A stretch of 64,000 nt of DNA from Flaccisagitta enflata (Eukaryota; Chaetognatha; Sagittoidea; Aphragmophora). The DNA lies in the NCBI GenBank assembly GCA_965153355.1, contig OZ231127.1, positions 92,628,001-92,692,000 of the forward strand, written 5' to 3'. Positions 22,797 to 35,540 of the stretch are shown here, one piece after another (the first letter of the stretch is position 1; each line of letters begins with the position of its first letter). Position numbers and translations under genes: made by a program. The notes under the pieces are model-generated. The model made no database searches. It was not told the origin of the DNA and saw only the letters and a list, made by a program, of their open reading frames with translations.

Positions 22797-23308
22797 GTCA
22801 GCGATACCCGTTGCCCTGCTTTGCTTAGTTGTAAATCAGAATGAGAGGAAGCAGGGCAGCGGCCTCAAAGGGGACAAAGTCCTGTAGAACACAGGGGGAC
22901 TTTGTTCATCCTGTTCATCCGCCCGTCCATCCGTCTGTCCGTCAGTCCTCTCTGGTGCCCCCACAGGCCTGAATTACCTTCTCAGGCCTGAATCTACCTC
23001 TCCGAAATTCGCTCCTCTCAGGCCGAATCTGCAAGGGCAGATCTATGGGCTGAGAGGACAGGTGTTAGGCCTAAGAAGGCAGATTTCAGGCCTGAGAGGG
23101 CAGATTCAAGGCCTGAGAGGGCAGATTTCAAGCCTACAAGGGCAGATTTCAGGCCTGAGAGGGCAGATTTCAGGCCTGTGAGGGCCTGGGGGGAACGGGC
23201 GAATGAACAAACAAACGAACGGACAAACGGACAAATGGACAAACGGACGAACAAAAGTCCCTCTGTGTTCTACAGGACTTCGTCCCCTTCGGGACCGCTG
23301 CCCAAAAA
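22797..23308. mobile_element. Family C element with 21-bp internal minisatellite
   Basis: Left: GTCAGCGATACCCGTTGCCC, CCCTGC...GCAGGGCAGCGGCC, AAAGTCCTGTAGAACACAGG, GTCC tract. Array: GGGCAGATTTCAGGCCTGAGA, about nine degenerate copies (22970-23190). Right: GGAC/AAAC tract, then CTGTGTTCTACAGGACTTCG and GGGACCGCTGCCC. The right outer arm is missing, and an annexin-like frame follows at once. Confidence 0.7.
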
Positions 23309-23474
23309 GCGAGAGACCGATTCGTTGATTCGTTCTTTGAAAGGCCATTAAAGGTTATTTACGTTTCGCTTGAAAAGTCCATCTACGATGCCATGAAGAA
23401 GGCGGCTGGTGGTAAACTCGAAAGCTTGTCGACATTCATTCTTCTTGAATCGAGATATGACACCTTACCCGTGC
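23309..23474 (+). CDS. Annexin-repeat-like exon
   Basis: A 55-codon open stretch ends at a donor-like C|GTAAAA (23475). Its sequence fits the second half of an annexin repeat. An Ile-Tyr pair is followed after four residues by KSIYDAMKK, then AAGGKLESL, a hydrophobic FILL, and a SRYD segment like the usual Arg-Asp-Glu. No acceptor of good quality is visible: the left edge is the end of a family C element, so the exon may be truncated or use an acceptor inside the repeat. No other annexin exon is seen nearby. Family assignment is by eye from the pattern alone. Confidence 0.4.
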
Positions 23475-23624
23475 GTAAAAAAGGTCTTTTCACACATATA
23501 ACATGCGGGAAGACGGAAAAGTAAACGGTAAGTTTTGAATTGTTGTCTACTAAAAACATTATCTGCTAGCTTTGACTAAAAAAAACATATGTTTATAACC
23601 AATTTTTAAAAAAAAAGGAAATCA

Positions 23625-23915
23625 TTACTCTTCTACATTAGTTGCTTGTATCTTAATTGCGAATGTGGAAGAGGAAGTGGACATGGTGGAAGTGGACATA
23701 GAGGAAGCGAACATGGTGGAAGCGGACATAGAGGAAGCGAACATGGTGGAAGCGGAATGAAAAACAATCGCTCCCGCTTCCGCCTCTGCTATTCGCACCT
23801 GCGAGTGATCTATTTGTTTCCTACTCGTTCCTTCACTGTCGCCCGAAAATCCATTTGTAACAGCATCTTCACCATTAGATCCCATTTGCTTGTCGGTTGC
23901 TTGTAGACGCGACAC
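23625..23915 (-). CDS. Possible small Ser/Met-rich ORF, unrecognised
   Basis: 96 codons from an ATG. The first half has a coding-like composition (Asp, Glu, Gln, Ser). The second half is a degenerate repeat of 18 and 12 bases giving STMFASSMS-type units. No partner exon or promoter was found, so it may be chance. Confidence 0.25.
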   Translation of the reverse strand: MSRLQATDKQMGSNGEDAVTNGFSGDSEGTSRKQIDHSQVRIAEAEAGAIVFHSASTMFASSMSASTMFASSMSTSTMSTSSSTFAIKIQATNVEE

Positions 23916-23997
23916 TTTTCAGGATTTCACCAAGTTCATTGACTAATTAGTTCTTTCTTAATGGGCTCATAAAAACGTCGTTTCATGATTGTTAATT

Positions 23998-24228
23998 GCG
24001 GACACGCGACTATAAATGTTGGAATTACTCCCCCTGCCCTCACCCAATCACTCACGCACTTACCCATCCTTTCACAAATCACTCACTTATCCACTCACTC
24101 ACTCAGCCACTTACTCACTCGCCCACACACCAACTCACCCACTAACAGCCAGTCACTCACTCACTCACTCACTCACTCAGTTACCCACTCACACAGCCAG
24201 TCACTCAGCCAGTCACTCACTCACTTAG
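23998..24228 (+). repeat. Helentron-like head followed by CTCA-type repeat
   Basis: TTGCGGACACGCGACTATAA is followed by CACTCACT/CAGCCAGT units. The head resembles family B without its usual GTCC tract. Confidence 0.55.
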
Positions 24229-24260
24229 TCTGAGACCAGAAAGGTCCATTGTCCATTTTT

Positions 24261-24508
24261 AGTTGCGGACACGCAACTCTATAAGAGGCTTTGTCCGTCC
24301 GTTGGTCCGTTGGATCGTTGGTCCGTTGGTCTGTTGGTCCATCCGTGATGATCGAGTTGAACCATGCGGAAACGCGCATTTTTTGGGGCTGCCATTATGA
24401 TTGTCTATGTGTGTGAGTGTGTGAGGGGTGGGTGAGGGTGTAGATGGGGGTTGTATGCCCCTGCCCACCCGTCCGCAATGGAATTGTGACCCTGTGTCAC
24501 TTGTTCTC
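24261..24508 (+). mobile_element. Helentron-like short element (family B), near full length
   Basis: AGTTGCGGACACGCAACTCT, CTATAAGAGGCTTTGTCCG, GTTG/GTCC tract, GATCGAGTTGAACCATG, GCCCCTGCCCACCCGTCCGC, and GTGACCCTGTGTCACTTGTT. Confidence 0.7.
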
Positions 24509-24509
24509 T

Positions 24510-25700
24510 CCCAATGTTCCTATACTGAATTTTCATGACATGTGATTGATGAGCTTGATAAATCCACAGGAAATTCTTTTGCTTGGTTGATCAATGATCT
24601 TCCATTATTCAAAAGTTAGTCAAACCATTTTTCTCGCCTTTATAAGTTCCTCCCCTTCCCCGTCCATCTTTTCATATATCATCGGTCTACTTTATGCAAA
24701 TCATCGTTGGTTTAGCACAAGTTTAACACACTTTTAGCCAATTGTAGCACAATTCTATCACCTCATGCAGGCAAGGAGTCAAATAATTCATCACAAATAA
24801 ATAAGCAAGTTTTGCAGTAAAGTGGATTTGCTCTCCAAATGAATTATCTATTTAATTATCAAAATCTAAAATACTTTTCAAATGGTAAAAATTATTCGCC
24901 AGTACAATATTGCGTTTGATACTGTTGTGACTATCATTCCCTATCGCATCGATCTTTCATATAAAATTCTGATGGCTTTTCTCAGTCCTCACTTCCTAAA
25001 CTAACGCCAGTTTTATTTAAAATTTGTCCTACTGATGGCAATATGCAATTCTCTACGGAATTGCAAAGTAAATGATCCTTTACCAGTACAATTGAATCCC
25101 GTTGTAACGAACCCACGGGTAATTACTGATGCCTCTGGGTAGAATTGCTGACCATTCATTAACATCGCGGTCTCGATTTTATCTCGGTTCTTAACTTCTT
25201 ACTAGTTACAGTGACGCGACTAGATAAATACACAAGTATGTTTCAAGTCGGTTAGTTGATCCATCAGTCACTTGTCAATCTCTCTCTGTAGGACAGAATA
25301 AATGTTGAACCAGTCACGATCTTGAAGAGCAGCCTTGTCAACAACATTTTTTTTCTCGTTTTTTTTTTTCTAGTCTCTTTCTCCTATTTTTTCCACATTT
25401 CTATTAGTTTCTTCCTCCTTTTTTCTTTTTTTTCCTCATTTCTTGTTTGTCTATCTCACGCCTCTATCCTCTACATATTTTTTTCTTTCTGGAAGCTGAA
25501 AATCCGCATCCCATCTTTATAAGAGAGGGTCCTTTCGTGAATCGGTCCATCCGTCCTGCCTTCCATCATCTGTCCGTCCCTCCATATGTCCATTATGCCT
25601 CTCTCAAAATCATGCGGATGACGCATAAAGGACGCATGCTGTATTTTCGAACCCCATCAGTCTGTCGGAAATTCTGCTTCGTTTTCTTTCTGTCAATCAT
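24510..25700. other. AT-rich non-coding interval
   Basis: A single pogo-like end (TACAATTGAATCCCGTTGTA, 25086) and a T-rich microsatellite (25345-25440) are all I can support. Confidence 0.4.
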
Positions 25701-25714
25701 CGCAGTCACTTTAA

Positions 25715-25968
25715 GTGCGTGTTTCTAGTGAGCGCTAAAAACGCGTTTGTTCCCGTGAAACGCGATAACAGCGTGAATACATATTCAAGAATTTCAACTG
25801 TCCCACGAGGGAGCGAGCGAAGTGAGTGAGCGCGCCCGTGAACGGAGCGAGCGAGCGAAGCGGAGTGCTGCGGAGCGAGTGAGCGGAGTGAGCGGTGCGA
25901 GCGAACGAACGTAGCAAGCGACCGAGTGGCCCTTTCAAAAAGCGATCATCTTTGACTGGAAACGCCCC
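25715..25968. mobile_element. Short TIR element related to the 61.7-63.8 kb element
   Basis: Left end GTGCGTGTTTCTAGTGAGCG, right end GCGATCATCTTTGACTGGAA then ACGCCCC, inverted copies of one another with mismatches. Inside is a GAGCGAGCG-rich segment (25805-25925). The element at 61718-63814 has the same two ends but holds a long array. Confidence 0.6.
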
Positions 25969-26072
25969 CTAAGTCTTCGCCCGCTTTCATTTCTTCCTCT
26001 TTTCAAATCGTTTCTTTCTGACTGTCCGTCCGTCTGTCTGTTTTCCTTTCTTTCTGACTGACTTTTCGTTTT

Positions 26073-26345
26073 TTAGATGCGTCCGTCAGGAACGCATCTC
26101 TATAAGAGGGTCCATCCGTAACGCCTGTGCAAAAACCGCGCTTCTCGGCTGTTTTTGGCCACAGTGAGATCCTATAATGAATCGAATAATCGACAAACAC
26201 GTTTTAAGAGCCTCCTTACAATACTCTGACGTTTCATCTGTCTGTTCGTCCATCTATCCCGCCATATACATGTCTCATGTTCAATACAGGCTGAGTCACA
26301 GTCCGGACGCATCGTTGCCCAATCGGGCTTGTTCGTGTGTATCCT
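26073..26345 (+). mobile_element. Dispersed repeat, also at 47955-48250
   Basis: Head TAGATGCGTCCGTCAGGAAC then GCATCTCTATAAGAGGGTCC, of Helentron-like type (GATGCG/CGCATC stem). The body (GCTGTTTTTGGCCACAGTGA, GATCCTATA) is shared with the copy at 47955. Confidence 0.65.
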
Positions 26346-26402
26346 AATTTGTTTGTTTGTTTCATTCATTCTATCTTCCTCTACCGTTCATTTCTTTTAT
26401 TC

Positions 26403-26471
<69 letters not shown>
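26403..26471. repeat. (CT)n microsatellite
   Basis: About 68 bases of pure CT. Confidence 0.95.
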
Positions 26472-26475
<4 letters not shown>

Positions 26476-27167
26476 CTCTCCAATTCCAGTCTTATCATTC
26501 ATTTATTTTCTCGACCTTTCTTGCTGAGAGCTCAAGCGGGGATGCTCAATTTGCTCATCTTTCGGATCTCACTAACTCATCACTCATACATTTTTTTTCT
26601 CTCTCTCCCGTGAATATGCCAAGTCTCTCATCTTTTCCCATACTGCATATATCATCATTTTTTTCTTCTCTATGACATAGAATGTGCAAATAATCTCGCC
26701 ATTCCAACTGAGTGGAGTTCTTACCGACCAAAAAAATGCTCCCAGTTCATTGGTTGGTCTGGGTTTTTTTATCGCGCCAAAACGACCAAAAACAGCAATT
26801 CTAAACTGAACAGAAACTTGATCGAGGATGTAACAGTGCGAGATGCGACTTAAATGGTCGGGGGAAGAAGGGGAGAGGAAGGGGGGGGGAGGCAGGTATT
26901 CAAATACGGTCGTTCATCCAGTCCCCGAGGTAACATATGGAGAATTCACATTGGGGAACATTGGGGTCATTGCAGCAGATCCCACCACCACAAAAATGGG
27001 CATCAGATTACTCCCAAATCACCTCCTCATCACCAGCACCAATTCATCCTGCGTGTTGTTAGCAAAGATAGAGAACGAGATGGATGGATGGAAGAGTGGG
27101 CGTGGGGGAAAATGTTGGGGCGAGGCCAATTTATTCATGAGTTATGTTGGCCAGTTGTTAGATTCAG

Positions 27168-27331
27168 GGTGCGTCTGTATTCACCATAATGTTTGGATAT
27201 TTTATCTGGATATCGATGTCCGGATATTCTACATAGTGAATTTACAAAATTTACCACATGAGATAGCCGGATATTGATATTCAGATAAAATATCCGAATA
27301 AGCTGATTGATGCAGACACACCTGAAATAGA
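27168..27331. mobile_element. Foldback MITE, hAT-like ends (copy 1)
   Basis: AGGGTGCGTCTGTATTCACC to GATGCAGACACACCT. The arms are nearly complementary over about 60 bases (GGATATTTTATCTGGATATC). The second copy is at 35157. The ends look hAT-like, which is only a suggestion. Confidence 0.7.
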
Positions 27332-27556
27332 TATTTGACACGTACGCGCACGCTAGTTGCTTAGGAAGTGGATATTTTTGTTTCATTCATCCATTTTTCC
27401 ATTTTGTCATTAACACTTTTATCTATCAACTCCATCATTATTCCGCTCATTCATTCGATCAATCAATCATGTTTCTATATGTTCATGTAGTCATTTATCA
27501 TCGATGCATAAAAAGACACCAAGCCTAAATAAATGTCGGAGCGCCCGAAATAAAAT

Positions 27557-27656
27557 GAATCCATTCATTCATTCATTCATTAATCCTTTCATTCAATCAT
27601 TCATTCATTCATTCATTCATTTATCTATTCATTTTTTCATTCATTCATTCATTCAT

Positions 27657-27724
<68 letters not shown>

Positions 27725-28025
27725 TCATTCATTCATTCATTCATTCATTTATTCATTCATTCATTCATTCATTCATTCTTTCATTCATTTATCGTAAATT
27801 CATACAATCTTTGATTCGACCAGTCATCAATTTATTTACTCATTCATTCTTCCATACCTCATTCATCTATCCATTGGCATTCATTGATTCATTGATTGAT
27901 TGATTGATTGATTGATTCATTTGTTCAGCCAATCATTGATTTTTAACTTATTCGGTCATACATTCATTCATTCATTCATTCATTCATTCATTCATTCATT
28001 CATTCATTCATTCATTCACTCATTC
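27557..28025. repeat. (ATTC)n and (TTTC)n microsatellites
   Basis: ATTC units at 27557-27657, TTTC at 27658-27725, and ATTC again to 27790 and from 27960 to 28025, with GATT units near 27890. Confidence 0.95.
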
Positions 28026-28248
28026 GTTCTTCAATTCTTCCCTCATTATTGGTTAAAAATCGTTGCATGGTCAAGTGAGCTGCACTGAGGAGCAACGACG
28101 GTAAAACGTTTCCATATGGAAATCATATGAGTTTTTTCTTGCCAGCAGCCAGTAAGTGCCCGAATTCTGACCTAGATGGCCAAAGACAAAACAAAAACTC
28201 ATATGGAACTTCAAAAATGCGAGATTCCGCTAGTTTTCCCACATCACG

Positions 28249-28255
<7 letters not shown>

Positions 28256-28319
<64 letters not shown>

Positions 28320-28538
28320 CTCTTTCTTTCTTTCTTTTTTCCTTACTTTCTTTCTTTTTTACTTTCTTTCTCTCTTTCTCGCTAACTCTCTTTCAATATT
28401 TCTTTCAATCTTTCTTCCTTTCATTATCTCTTTCTATCTTTCTTTCTTTCAATTGTTATTGCTTTTTTTTTCTTTTTTGTTTGTTTGTTTCTTTCTTTCT
28501 TTTTTGTTTCTTTCTTTCTTTCTTTCTTTTTTTCTTTT

Positions 28539-28620
<82 letters not shown>

Positions 28621-28740
28621 TTTCTTTCTTTATTTTGTTCTCTCTTATCTTTTCCTTCTAGTTTCAATTCTTTCAATATTTCTTCCTTTATTTTATTTTT
28701 CCTCTCTTTCTTTCATCATTTCATTCTTTCATTTTTCTAC

Positions 28741-28818
<78 letters not shown>

Positions 28819-28827
28819 GTCTGTCAT

Positions 28828-28858
<31 letters not shown>

Positions 28859-28867
28859 GTCTGTCAT

Positions 28868-28915
<48 letters not shown>

Positions 28916-28925
28916 TATCTTTTTT

Positions 28926-29018
<93 letters not shown>
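28256..29018. repeat. (TTTC)n microsatellite ending in (CT)n
   Basis: About 650 bases of TTTC with variants, then about 85 bases of CT. It yields long artefact ORFs on both strands. Confidence 0.95.
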
Positions 29019-29020
<2 letters not shown>

Positions 29021-29360
29021 TGTGGCGATAGCCTCCTACTTGCGTTCTTTTTTTGCCGTTTCTGGAACTAATCAAAATTAATTCTTTCCTTACACTTACG
29101 TTGTTCCACGCCAGTCGATGACCCGCCTTATGCAATTTTGTCCTGCTTTATGTCTTGATACTATGCTTGATATACTGCTGCACCAGTGCGTGTCTTACTT
29201 TATAACTGTGTGTTCTGTTGATTATCTCATCGTAGCGGTATCTTGTTTCATGTCCCTCTTTATGTCACGTTTTATAACTCGCTAAGTGCCTTTCTTTGTG
29301 TGCTTATAAAAAATCTTTCTTGTTAGTATACAGCTCGAAGCTGCGTAATTTTCTAAGAAC

Positions 29361-29363
<3 letters not shown>

Positions 29364-29406
<43 letters not shown>
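29364..29406. repeat. (GT)n microsatellite
   Basis: About 21 GT units. Confidence 0.95.
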
Positions 29407-29408
<2 letters not shown>

Positions 29409-29409
29409 A

Positions 29410-30790
29410 TACGTGTTTGTGCCATCTTAGTTTACCGTTGCAGCAAACACAAGCAAAATCATCTCGTGGAAGAATCGATATCGACACACGCCAAATTCAA
29501 AGTTCAGCCAAATTGACGTCAGCCTTTGTTTGTTCGCCGTCGTTCTCATTGTCGCTCTTCCAACATCCAACAATCGTTGATGCCATAAGACCATTTTACA
29601 GTGACAAAATTTTTCGGTGTCATGATTTTACAGTTTTATCATTTTACCGAGACGCCGTTTTCAAGTGTCATGATTTAATCATTTTATCATTTTACCATTA
29701 TATATTCTTTAAGGACATTTTTCTGTGTTACCATTTTGCCTTATAACCATTTTTCTTTAACCAGGTTTTCAATAAGCCATTTGCCATTTTACCATCTTGG
29801 CATAGGGACAGCCAGGGCCGTATGGCAAGCAGGCCTGAGCGATTGTATTGTGTATTGGTTGTGGGTTTACAATATTCTTGTGTATTGGGTTTTCCCGATA
29901 CATGTAGCTTATTTTGTAATATTTCTAATACAATACAATACTATACAATACTACAGAAAAATTGATCTGAGGAGAGTGCAATATATATGAGAGAAAGACT
30001 AAATGAGGTGAAGAGGAAGAGGAAAATGATTCAAAGGTCTGGGGGTGAACAAAAGAAGAAGAGAAGGTGAGAAATAAAAAGAGAAGAGGAGGATTTGCTG
30101 AAAGTAAAAGTGGCTGAGAAATGAAAGAGGAAGAGGAGGAGGAATTTATGAGAGTTTAAATGGGTTGGGAATAAAGACAAAGAGGAAGAACGAGAATAAG
30201 AAACTATGAGAGTAATAATAAGTGGCTAGAAGCTGAGAGGATAAAAAGGAGGAAAAGGAAAAAGATTAAACATCTACAGTAGAGAGAGAAAAAGACAGAT
30301 AAACAGACAGACAAACAGACAGACAGGCAGGCAGACAGGAATGGATAATGAATAAAGAAACAAAAAAAAAAAAGAAAATAAAGAAAAACAGAAAAAGGGA
30401 ATCAGATGGACAGTAAAAGAAACAAATGGATAAATGTAGCAAAAATAAAAAAAACACAAACGATAAAGAATAAGAGAATAACAAAGAATAAACTAAAATC
30501 TTTATCAAAACAAAAAAATAGGGAAATTTTTTAGTTCTTCTTATTTAACAAAATATATGTATAATGATCAAAATCATGGCGTTTTTTTAAAACTATTGGT
30601 ACACCATTTAACTATAATCATTTCTAATACATATCACTACTTGATACCTAATACTAATTATTAGAACTATATATAGTTATATAGATATTGTATTGTAATG
30701 TATTCAATGATAATGTATTGTATACAATTGTAATAGATATTGTAATGTTTTGGTATTATATTGTAGTGTCCCAATACTTGAAAGTATTGT
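29410..30790. other. Non-coding interval
   Basis: It includes CATTTTACC/CATGATTT degenerate repeats (29580-29810), AG-rich sequence (30000-30260) and TATTG/TAATG degenerate repeats (30680-30790). No coding evidence. Confidence 0.4.
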
Positions 30791-30791
30791 A

Positions 30792-31093
30792 CAGTTAAAC
30801 TTTGCAATAACGGACCCAAGAGTAACGGAAACCCAGCAGTAACGGAAACATTTCATTGGTCCCTGCATTTTTTCTTTTTTTTCTTTGTATAAAAGTCTCG
30901 TTAGTACCGGCCTCGCCTGTATCGAAAAGTTCGTCTAATCTGCATGACCCGAGCAGTCCGAAGGACGGTAATCTCTAAGCCAACAACGGAAAATCGGCAT
31001 CTATTAATGGCAAACGCCGCAGAGCTAGTGGTAAAATAGTCGGCATCAATGCCATCAATGACAATGGGATTTGCCATCACGAAGTAGGAAGGG

Positions 31094-31190
<97 letters not shown>

Positions 31191-31902
31191 AAAAATAGCT
31201 CTCTACCTGTAGAAGCATGACTGCCGCACTTCTTTTAAACATCATCCATCTCCAACGATAAACATCTTACATTTACAAAAACTTTTTCATTACGGAATAA
31301 TTGAAAGAGGATTCATTTTTCCATCACCAAAAAGTTGAGATACTCGAGCTTGTATGAAAAAGAACCCCGCGTGTAGATATAAGTCGCACTTTTGACATCG
31401 CTTCAAAAATGTCTTTAGGTCTGATTATATGTTTAGTTACGAAGGCAAATCTATAACAGGCTTGGTCCCTCAATGATGATCGAATGATGCAGTCATGATT
31501 GTCTGTTTGTGGTCATAGGATGGGGGAGGATATGTTTGAGGGTTGAATGCCCCTGCCCACACATCCGCAACAATAGTGTGACCCCGCGTCACTTGTTGTC
31601 TGCCTAAGGGGATTCGTTTGGATGTCAGTCGATCTTTCTGTCTTTGTATCTGTCTTTATTGCTGTCTGTCTGTCTGTCTGTTTATCTATCAGTCTGTCAC
31701 TCTATCTTTTTATTCATTCTATACTTATTTTTGCCAATTCATTGTCATTGTTGCTTTTCGCTATCTTTTTCTTCTGCGCTAATATTCCAGTTTTTCTTTG
31801 CTTAATCATGATCAAAATAGTCAAATTGGCAACACCGGAATTTGGCACAACCGGAAAAAAAACAATTAGTCCCTTGAGATCCGTTATTGCGGGGTTCCAC
31901 TG
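30792..31902. mobile_element. pogo/Tigger-like element with nested repeats, TA target site
   Basis: The left end CAGTTAAACTTTGCAATAAC and the right end GTTATTGCGGGGTTCCACTG are imperfect inverted copies, each flanked by TA (30790-30791 and 31903-31904). Inside are a (GA)n tract (31095-31186) and a Helentron-like family B insertion (about 31436-31595). No transposase frame is left. Confidence 0.65.
31436..31595 (+). mobile_element. Helentron-like element nested in the pogo-like element
   Basis: AGGCAAATCTATAACAGGCTTG head block, the body, then TGCCCCTGCCCACACATCCG and GTGACCCCGCGTCACTTGTT. Confidence 0.55.
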
Positions 31903-31997
31903 TATTGGTATTGTATAGTTGACAAAAATGCTATATAGCTGCCATTGGCAAGGGGCCGCCAGGACCGCCATGGCGGCCCTTTGTTGGGACACACACC

Positions 31998-32002
<5 letters not shown>

Positions 32003-32083
<81 letters not shown>

Positions 32084-32351
32084 CTCTCTTTTACTGATAT
32101 GCACTAAAAATCATTGTTGTCTACACATATAGTGAAAAAATTAGATTGATTGGGACACTAAGAAGTTGTTGTTACACCAATTGGAGGTGGCACCCCCAAA
32201 ATCATAGGCTCTTATACGGCGCTGGGGACAGCCTAGAAGAAGCATCATTTTAGAAGAGTGCGATCCACTTTTAAGAGTGGTTTTAACTCTAAAATGTACT
32301 GTTATGGTTTGTCTCTTGACATCTATTTTTGCGGATTGAACAATTGGTTGC

Positions 32352-32436
<85 letters not shown>
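32003..32436. repeat. Two (GA)n microsatellites
   Basis: Runs at 32003-32080 and 32355-32436. Confidence 0.95.
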
Positions 32437-32437
<1 letters not shown>

Positions 32438-33072
32438 ATCTGAAGGAAAATAATGTATGTAGGCGAGTCTCCTTCTTTCGCCATTTAGTTATCTTAGAAC
32501 GCGTTCTGAAGAAGCAGCGCTTTTTTCGGCAGCGATAATTTTTAGAATAAAAGCTAAAAAGTAGAAAAAGGATTGAAACCCAAATGAACGTTATCCAGAG
32601 AGATGGTTTTAAAGCGGAATAATTCCGTAGCAACATTTTGAAGCCAGATACGTTTCCTAATACGCCATTTGTGAATTAGCTGTGGAAGAAGCATCAACGA
32701 AAACTCCAATCGCAACGCCAGATCAACCTCAATCGACATCGCAAAATCAGCCAACAACGATTAAAATACGATTTCTCCGCATCATGACCCGGGGAAGACA
32801 ATGCTAAGACCCACAACGGCCAGAAAATGCTTGTTATAGCTCTAGAATAAAAATGTTGTACATAGTCTTTTTTTTACTAATTTCTACCTATTAAAAAAAA
32901 AAACTACCAACCAACCAACAGACGGATGGACAAAACGGGGTGTCGAGTCAACTAGCAAGCGACTAAAAATAAAACAAATTTGATCAGTCAGAACTTAATG
33001 CTCTTAAAGGTACTAGTAATTAATTTTGCGAAAAACATCCCCTCAACTTGACTAATGACTAAGAGTTCATTT

Positions 33073-33215
33073 TTAGTCGCGTGCATGCGACTCTACAACC
33101 CGCTCTGTCCATCTGTCGATTGGTCGGTCTGTCGGTCCGTCACACTTTGCTTTTTTTTCACCGCCCCTGTCTACCCGCACGCAACTAAGGTAGCTGTGTA
33201 TCCGACCTTGTTTTT
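33073..33215 (+). mobile_element. Helentron-like short element (family A)
   Basis: TAGTCGCGTGCATGCGACTC, TACAACCCGCTCTGTCC, GTCG tract, CCTGTCTACCCGCACGCAAC, and GTATCCGACCTTGTTTTT. Confidence 0.7.
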
Positions 33216-33725
33216 AGAAATACTAATTTATCATATTTAAGCATCTCTAGCCGGTGGGGGTGGTCAAAGTCTGTCTTTGAATTTCATTTGAAAATGAAAA
33301 CTCATTAACTGGATCTAGAATTACAAACTCGAGTTTCCCTTGTGCTACCCACAACTGCATGGACATTTTCACTACTAATTCATCAGTAATCGTTGACAAG
33401 ATCAATCACAATGAAGACATGGATTGTCAAATTGATAGGGACTGCGTCAAGTGGAAGGTTTTCTCTCAAACAGTCACCAGGTAAAATTTTGAAGTAGCAC
33501 AGCTAATAAAAATGCCTAATAAACTCCCTCCGACCGCAAATTGGTGGGCAGGAGCGAAACAGTAAAAAAAGTGCTCTGCATTGTTTTGGTTAGGGATGGA
33601 CCAACAGACTAAACGACCGATACAGCAAGTTCTAGAGTCCTTTAACTAAAAACCGTGTTCAACGTTATGCCGCATGAAACCTAAGAGTTGTGTTCAACCA
33701 TGAACGGACTGATGAGGGCAGACGA

Positions 33726-34155
<430 letters not shown>

Positions 34156-34156
<1 letters not shown>

Positions 34157-34345
34157 TTTTCAGTCGTGTGCACTTGACTACACCCCGCCTTGTCTGTCCG
34201 TCGGTTGATCTGTTTGTCACACTACTTTTTTTTTGTTTTTATTCTGTGACGTCACTGCTCCTGCCCAAATGGTCTAGTGACCTCAAATATAGCCCCTGCC
34301 AACCCCAGGCAACTGGGGCCGTATATTCAGCCTTGTTTATTTTTC
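34156..34345 (+). mobile_element. Helentron-like short element (family A)
   Basis: CAGTCGTGTGCACTTGACTA head, GCCTTGTCTGTCCGTCGG, GTGACGTCACTGCTCCTGCC, ATGGTCTAGTGACCTCAAAT, and GTATATTCAGCCTTGTTT. Confidence 0.65.
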
Positions 34346-35156
34346 GAGCAAATCCCATGGATTACACTGAAAATGAATGAAAATGAAAATGAAATGAAAA
34401 TGAACTTAAAATTTATGAAAACATGATTTCAGAAAAAGATTTGATTGGAGGACACCTGGGAACATTTTGGATACACAATTTACCCTCATCGCGTCATTCG
34501 ACACACATTCAGGTCCTTATATTACTCTACCCAGCGTTCAGCACAGGTCACACGTGATGCCGCTCTTGAAAGAACAGTAAAAACAAACTTCATTCTTTGC
34601 TTTCTAAACTGGCACTGGCACATTTGGGTGCTTCACATAGCAAAAGTTGCTTATTTCTCTTCATCCTCTTTACCTAATATGGAGTGGCAAATTTTTGGAC
34701 TCTCGCCATTTTTCTTTTATCAAAAATCGTCCATTTTTAGAAAATTGTTTTTGAGAGCCTGATTTATATATTGCAGTGGGATAAAAACATATGCTGATCT
34801 TCATTGAATTATCTTTTACAAATTTTTTCTTTTAAAAGAATTGTTAAGCTGCCTTTTCACAAGCTCTTTCGTAACTTATGCTCTGATATTTTAATCTATT
34901 TTTACAAAAATCATGATTTTTTAAAACTAACAATTGTTTTGTTTGTAACAAGACTACACAGGATTTTGCTGAATTCTGGGATATCTGAGGAAACTTTAAA
35001 GCCAAAACAAAACCAGAATATAAAAGAATTTTGAGAAAAGGAAAACAGTCATATTTATGGTTTTTTTCACTCCGTATTGAGTTAGCAAGACGAGAAGAAA
35101 ATCATATTTTTTGCTATGCGAAGCGCCCAACTAGCGCATTCCATTACTTTTTCTCA

Positions 35157-35313
35157 GGGTGCGTCTGCATTCACCATATTATTTGGATATTTTATCTGGA
35201 TATCAATATCCGGATATTCTACATAGTGAATTTACAAAATTTACTAAATGAAATATCCGGGTATTAATATTCAAATAAAATATCCAAATACGCTGATTAA
35301 TGCAGACACACTT
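35157..35313. mobile_element. Foldback MITE, hAT-like ends (copy 2)
   Basis: CAGGGTGCGTCTGCATTCAC to TGCAGACACAC. About 90% similar to the copy at 27168, judged by eye. Confidence 0.7.
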
Positions 35314-35372
35314 TTCCTGTGCTGTGGCGTAATTATGACCTTTTGAAACAACTGAGAAAGCTGCGTTTTTAA

Positions 35373-35540
35373 ACTCACATGCACGCAACTACACCCGACT
35401 TTGTCCATTGGTCGTTTGTTTGGTTGGTTTATGTTTTTTATTCTGTGACGTCACTGCTTCTGCCCAAATGGTCTAGTGACCTCAAATATGGCGCCAGCCC
35501 ACCCGCACGCGACTGGGGTAGCCGTGGATCCGGCTTTGTT
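35373..35540 (+). mobile_element. Helentron-like short element (family A)
   Basis: CATGCACGCAACTACACCCG head, GTTTGGTT tract in place of GTCG, GTGACGTCACTGCTTCTGCC, CCCACCCGCACGCGACTGGG, and GATCCGGCTTTGTT. Confidence 0.6.

Noticed and set aside
26843-27277. 144- and 111-aa overlapping plus-strand ORFs
   Set aside because: His/Gly/Trp-rich, and the 3' part runs into a foldback MITE. Weak AG/GT pairs near 26896 and 26930 would give only an 11-codon exon.
28127-29071. 314-aa plus-strand ORF
   Set aside because: Poly-Phe/Leu/Ser from TTTC and CT microsatellites.
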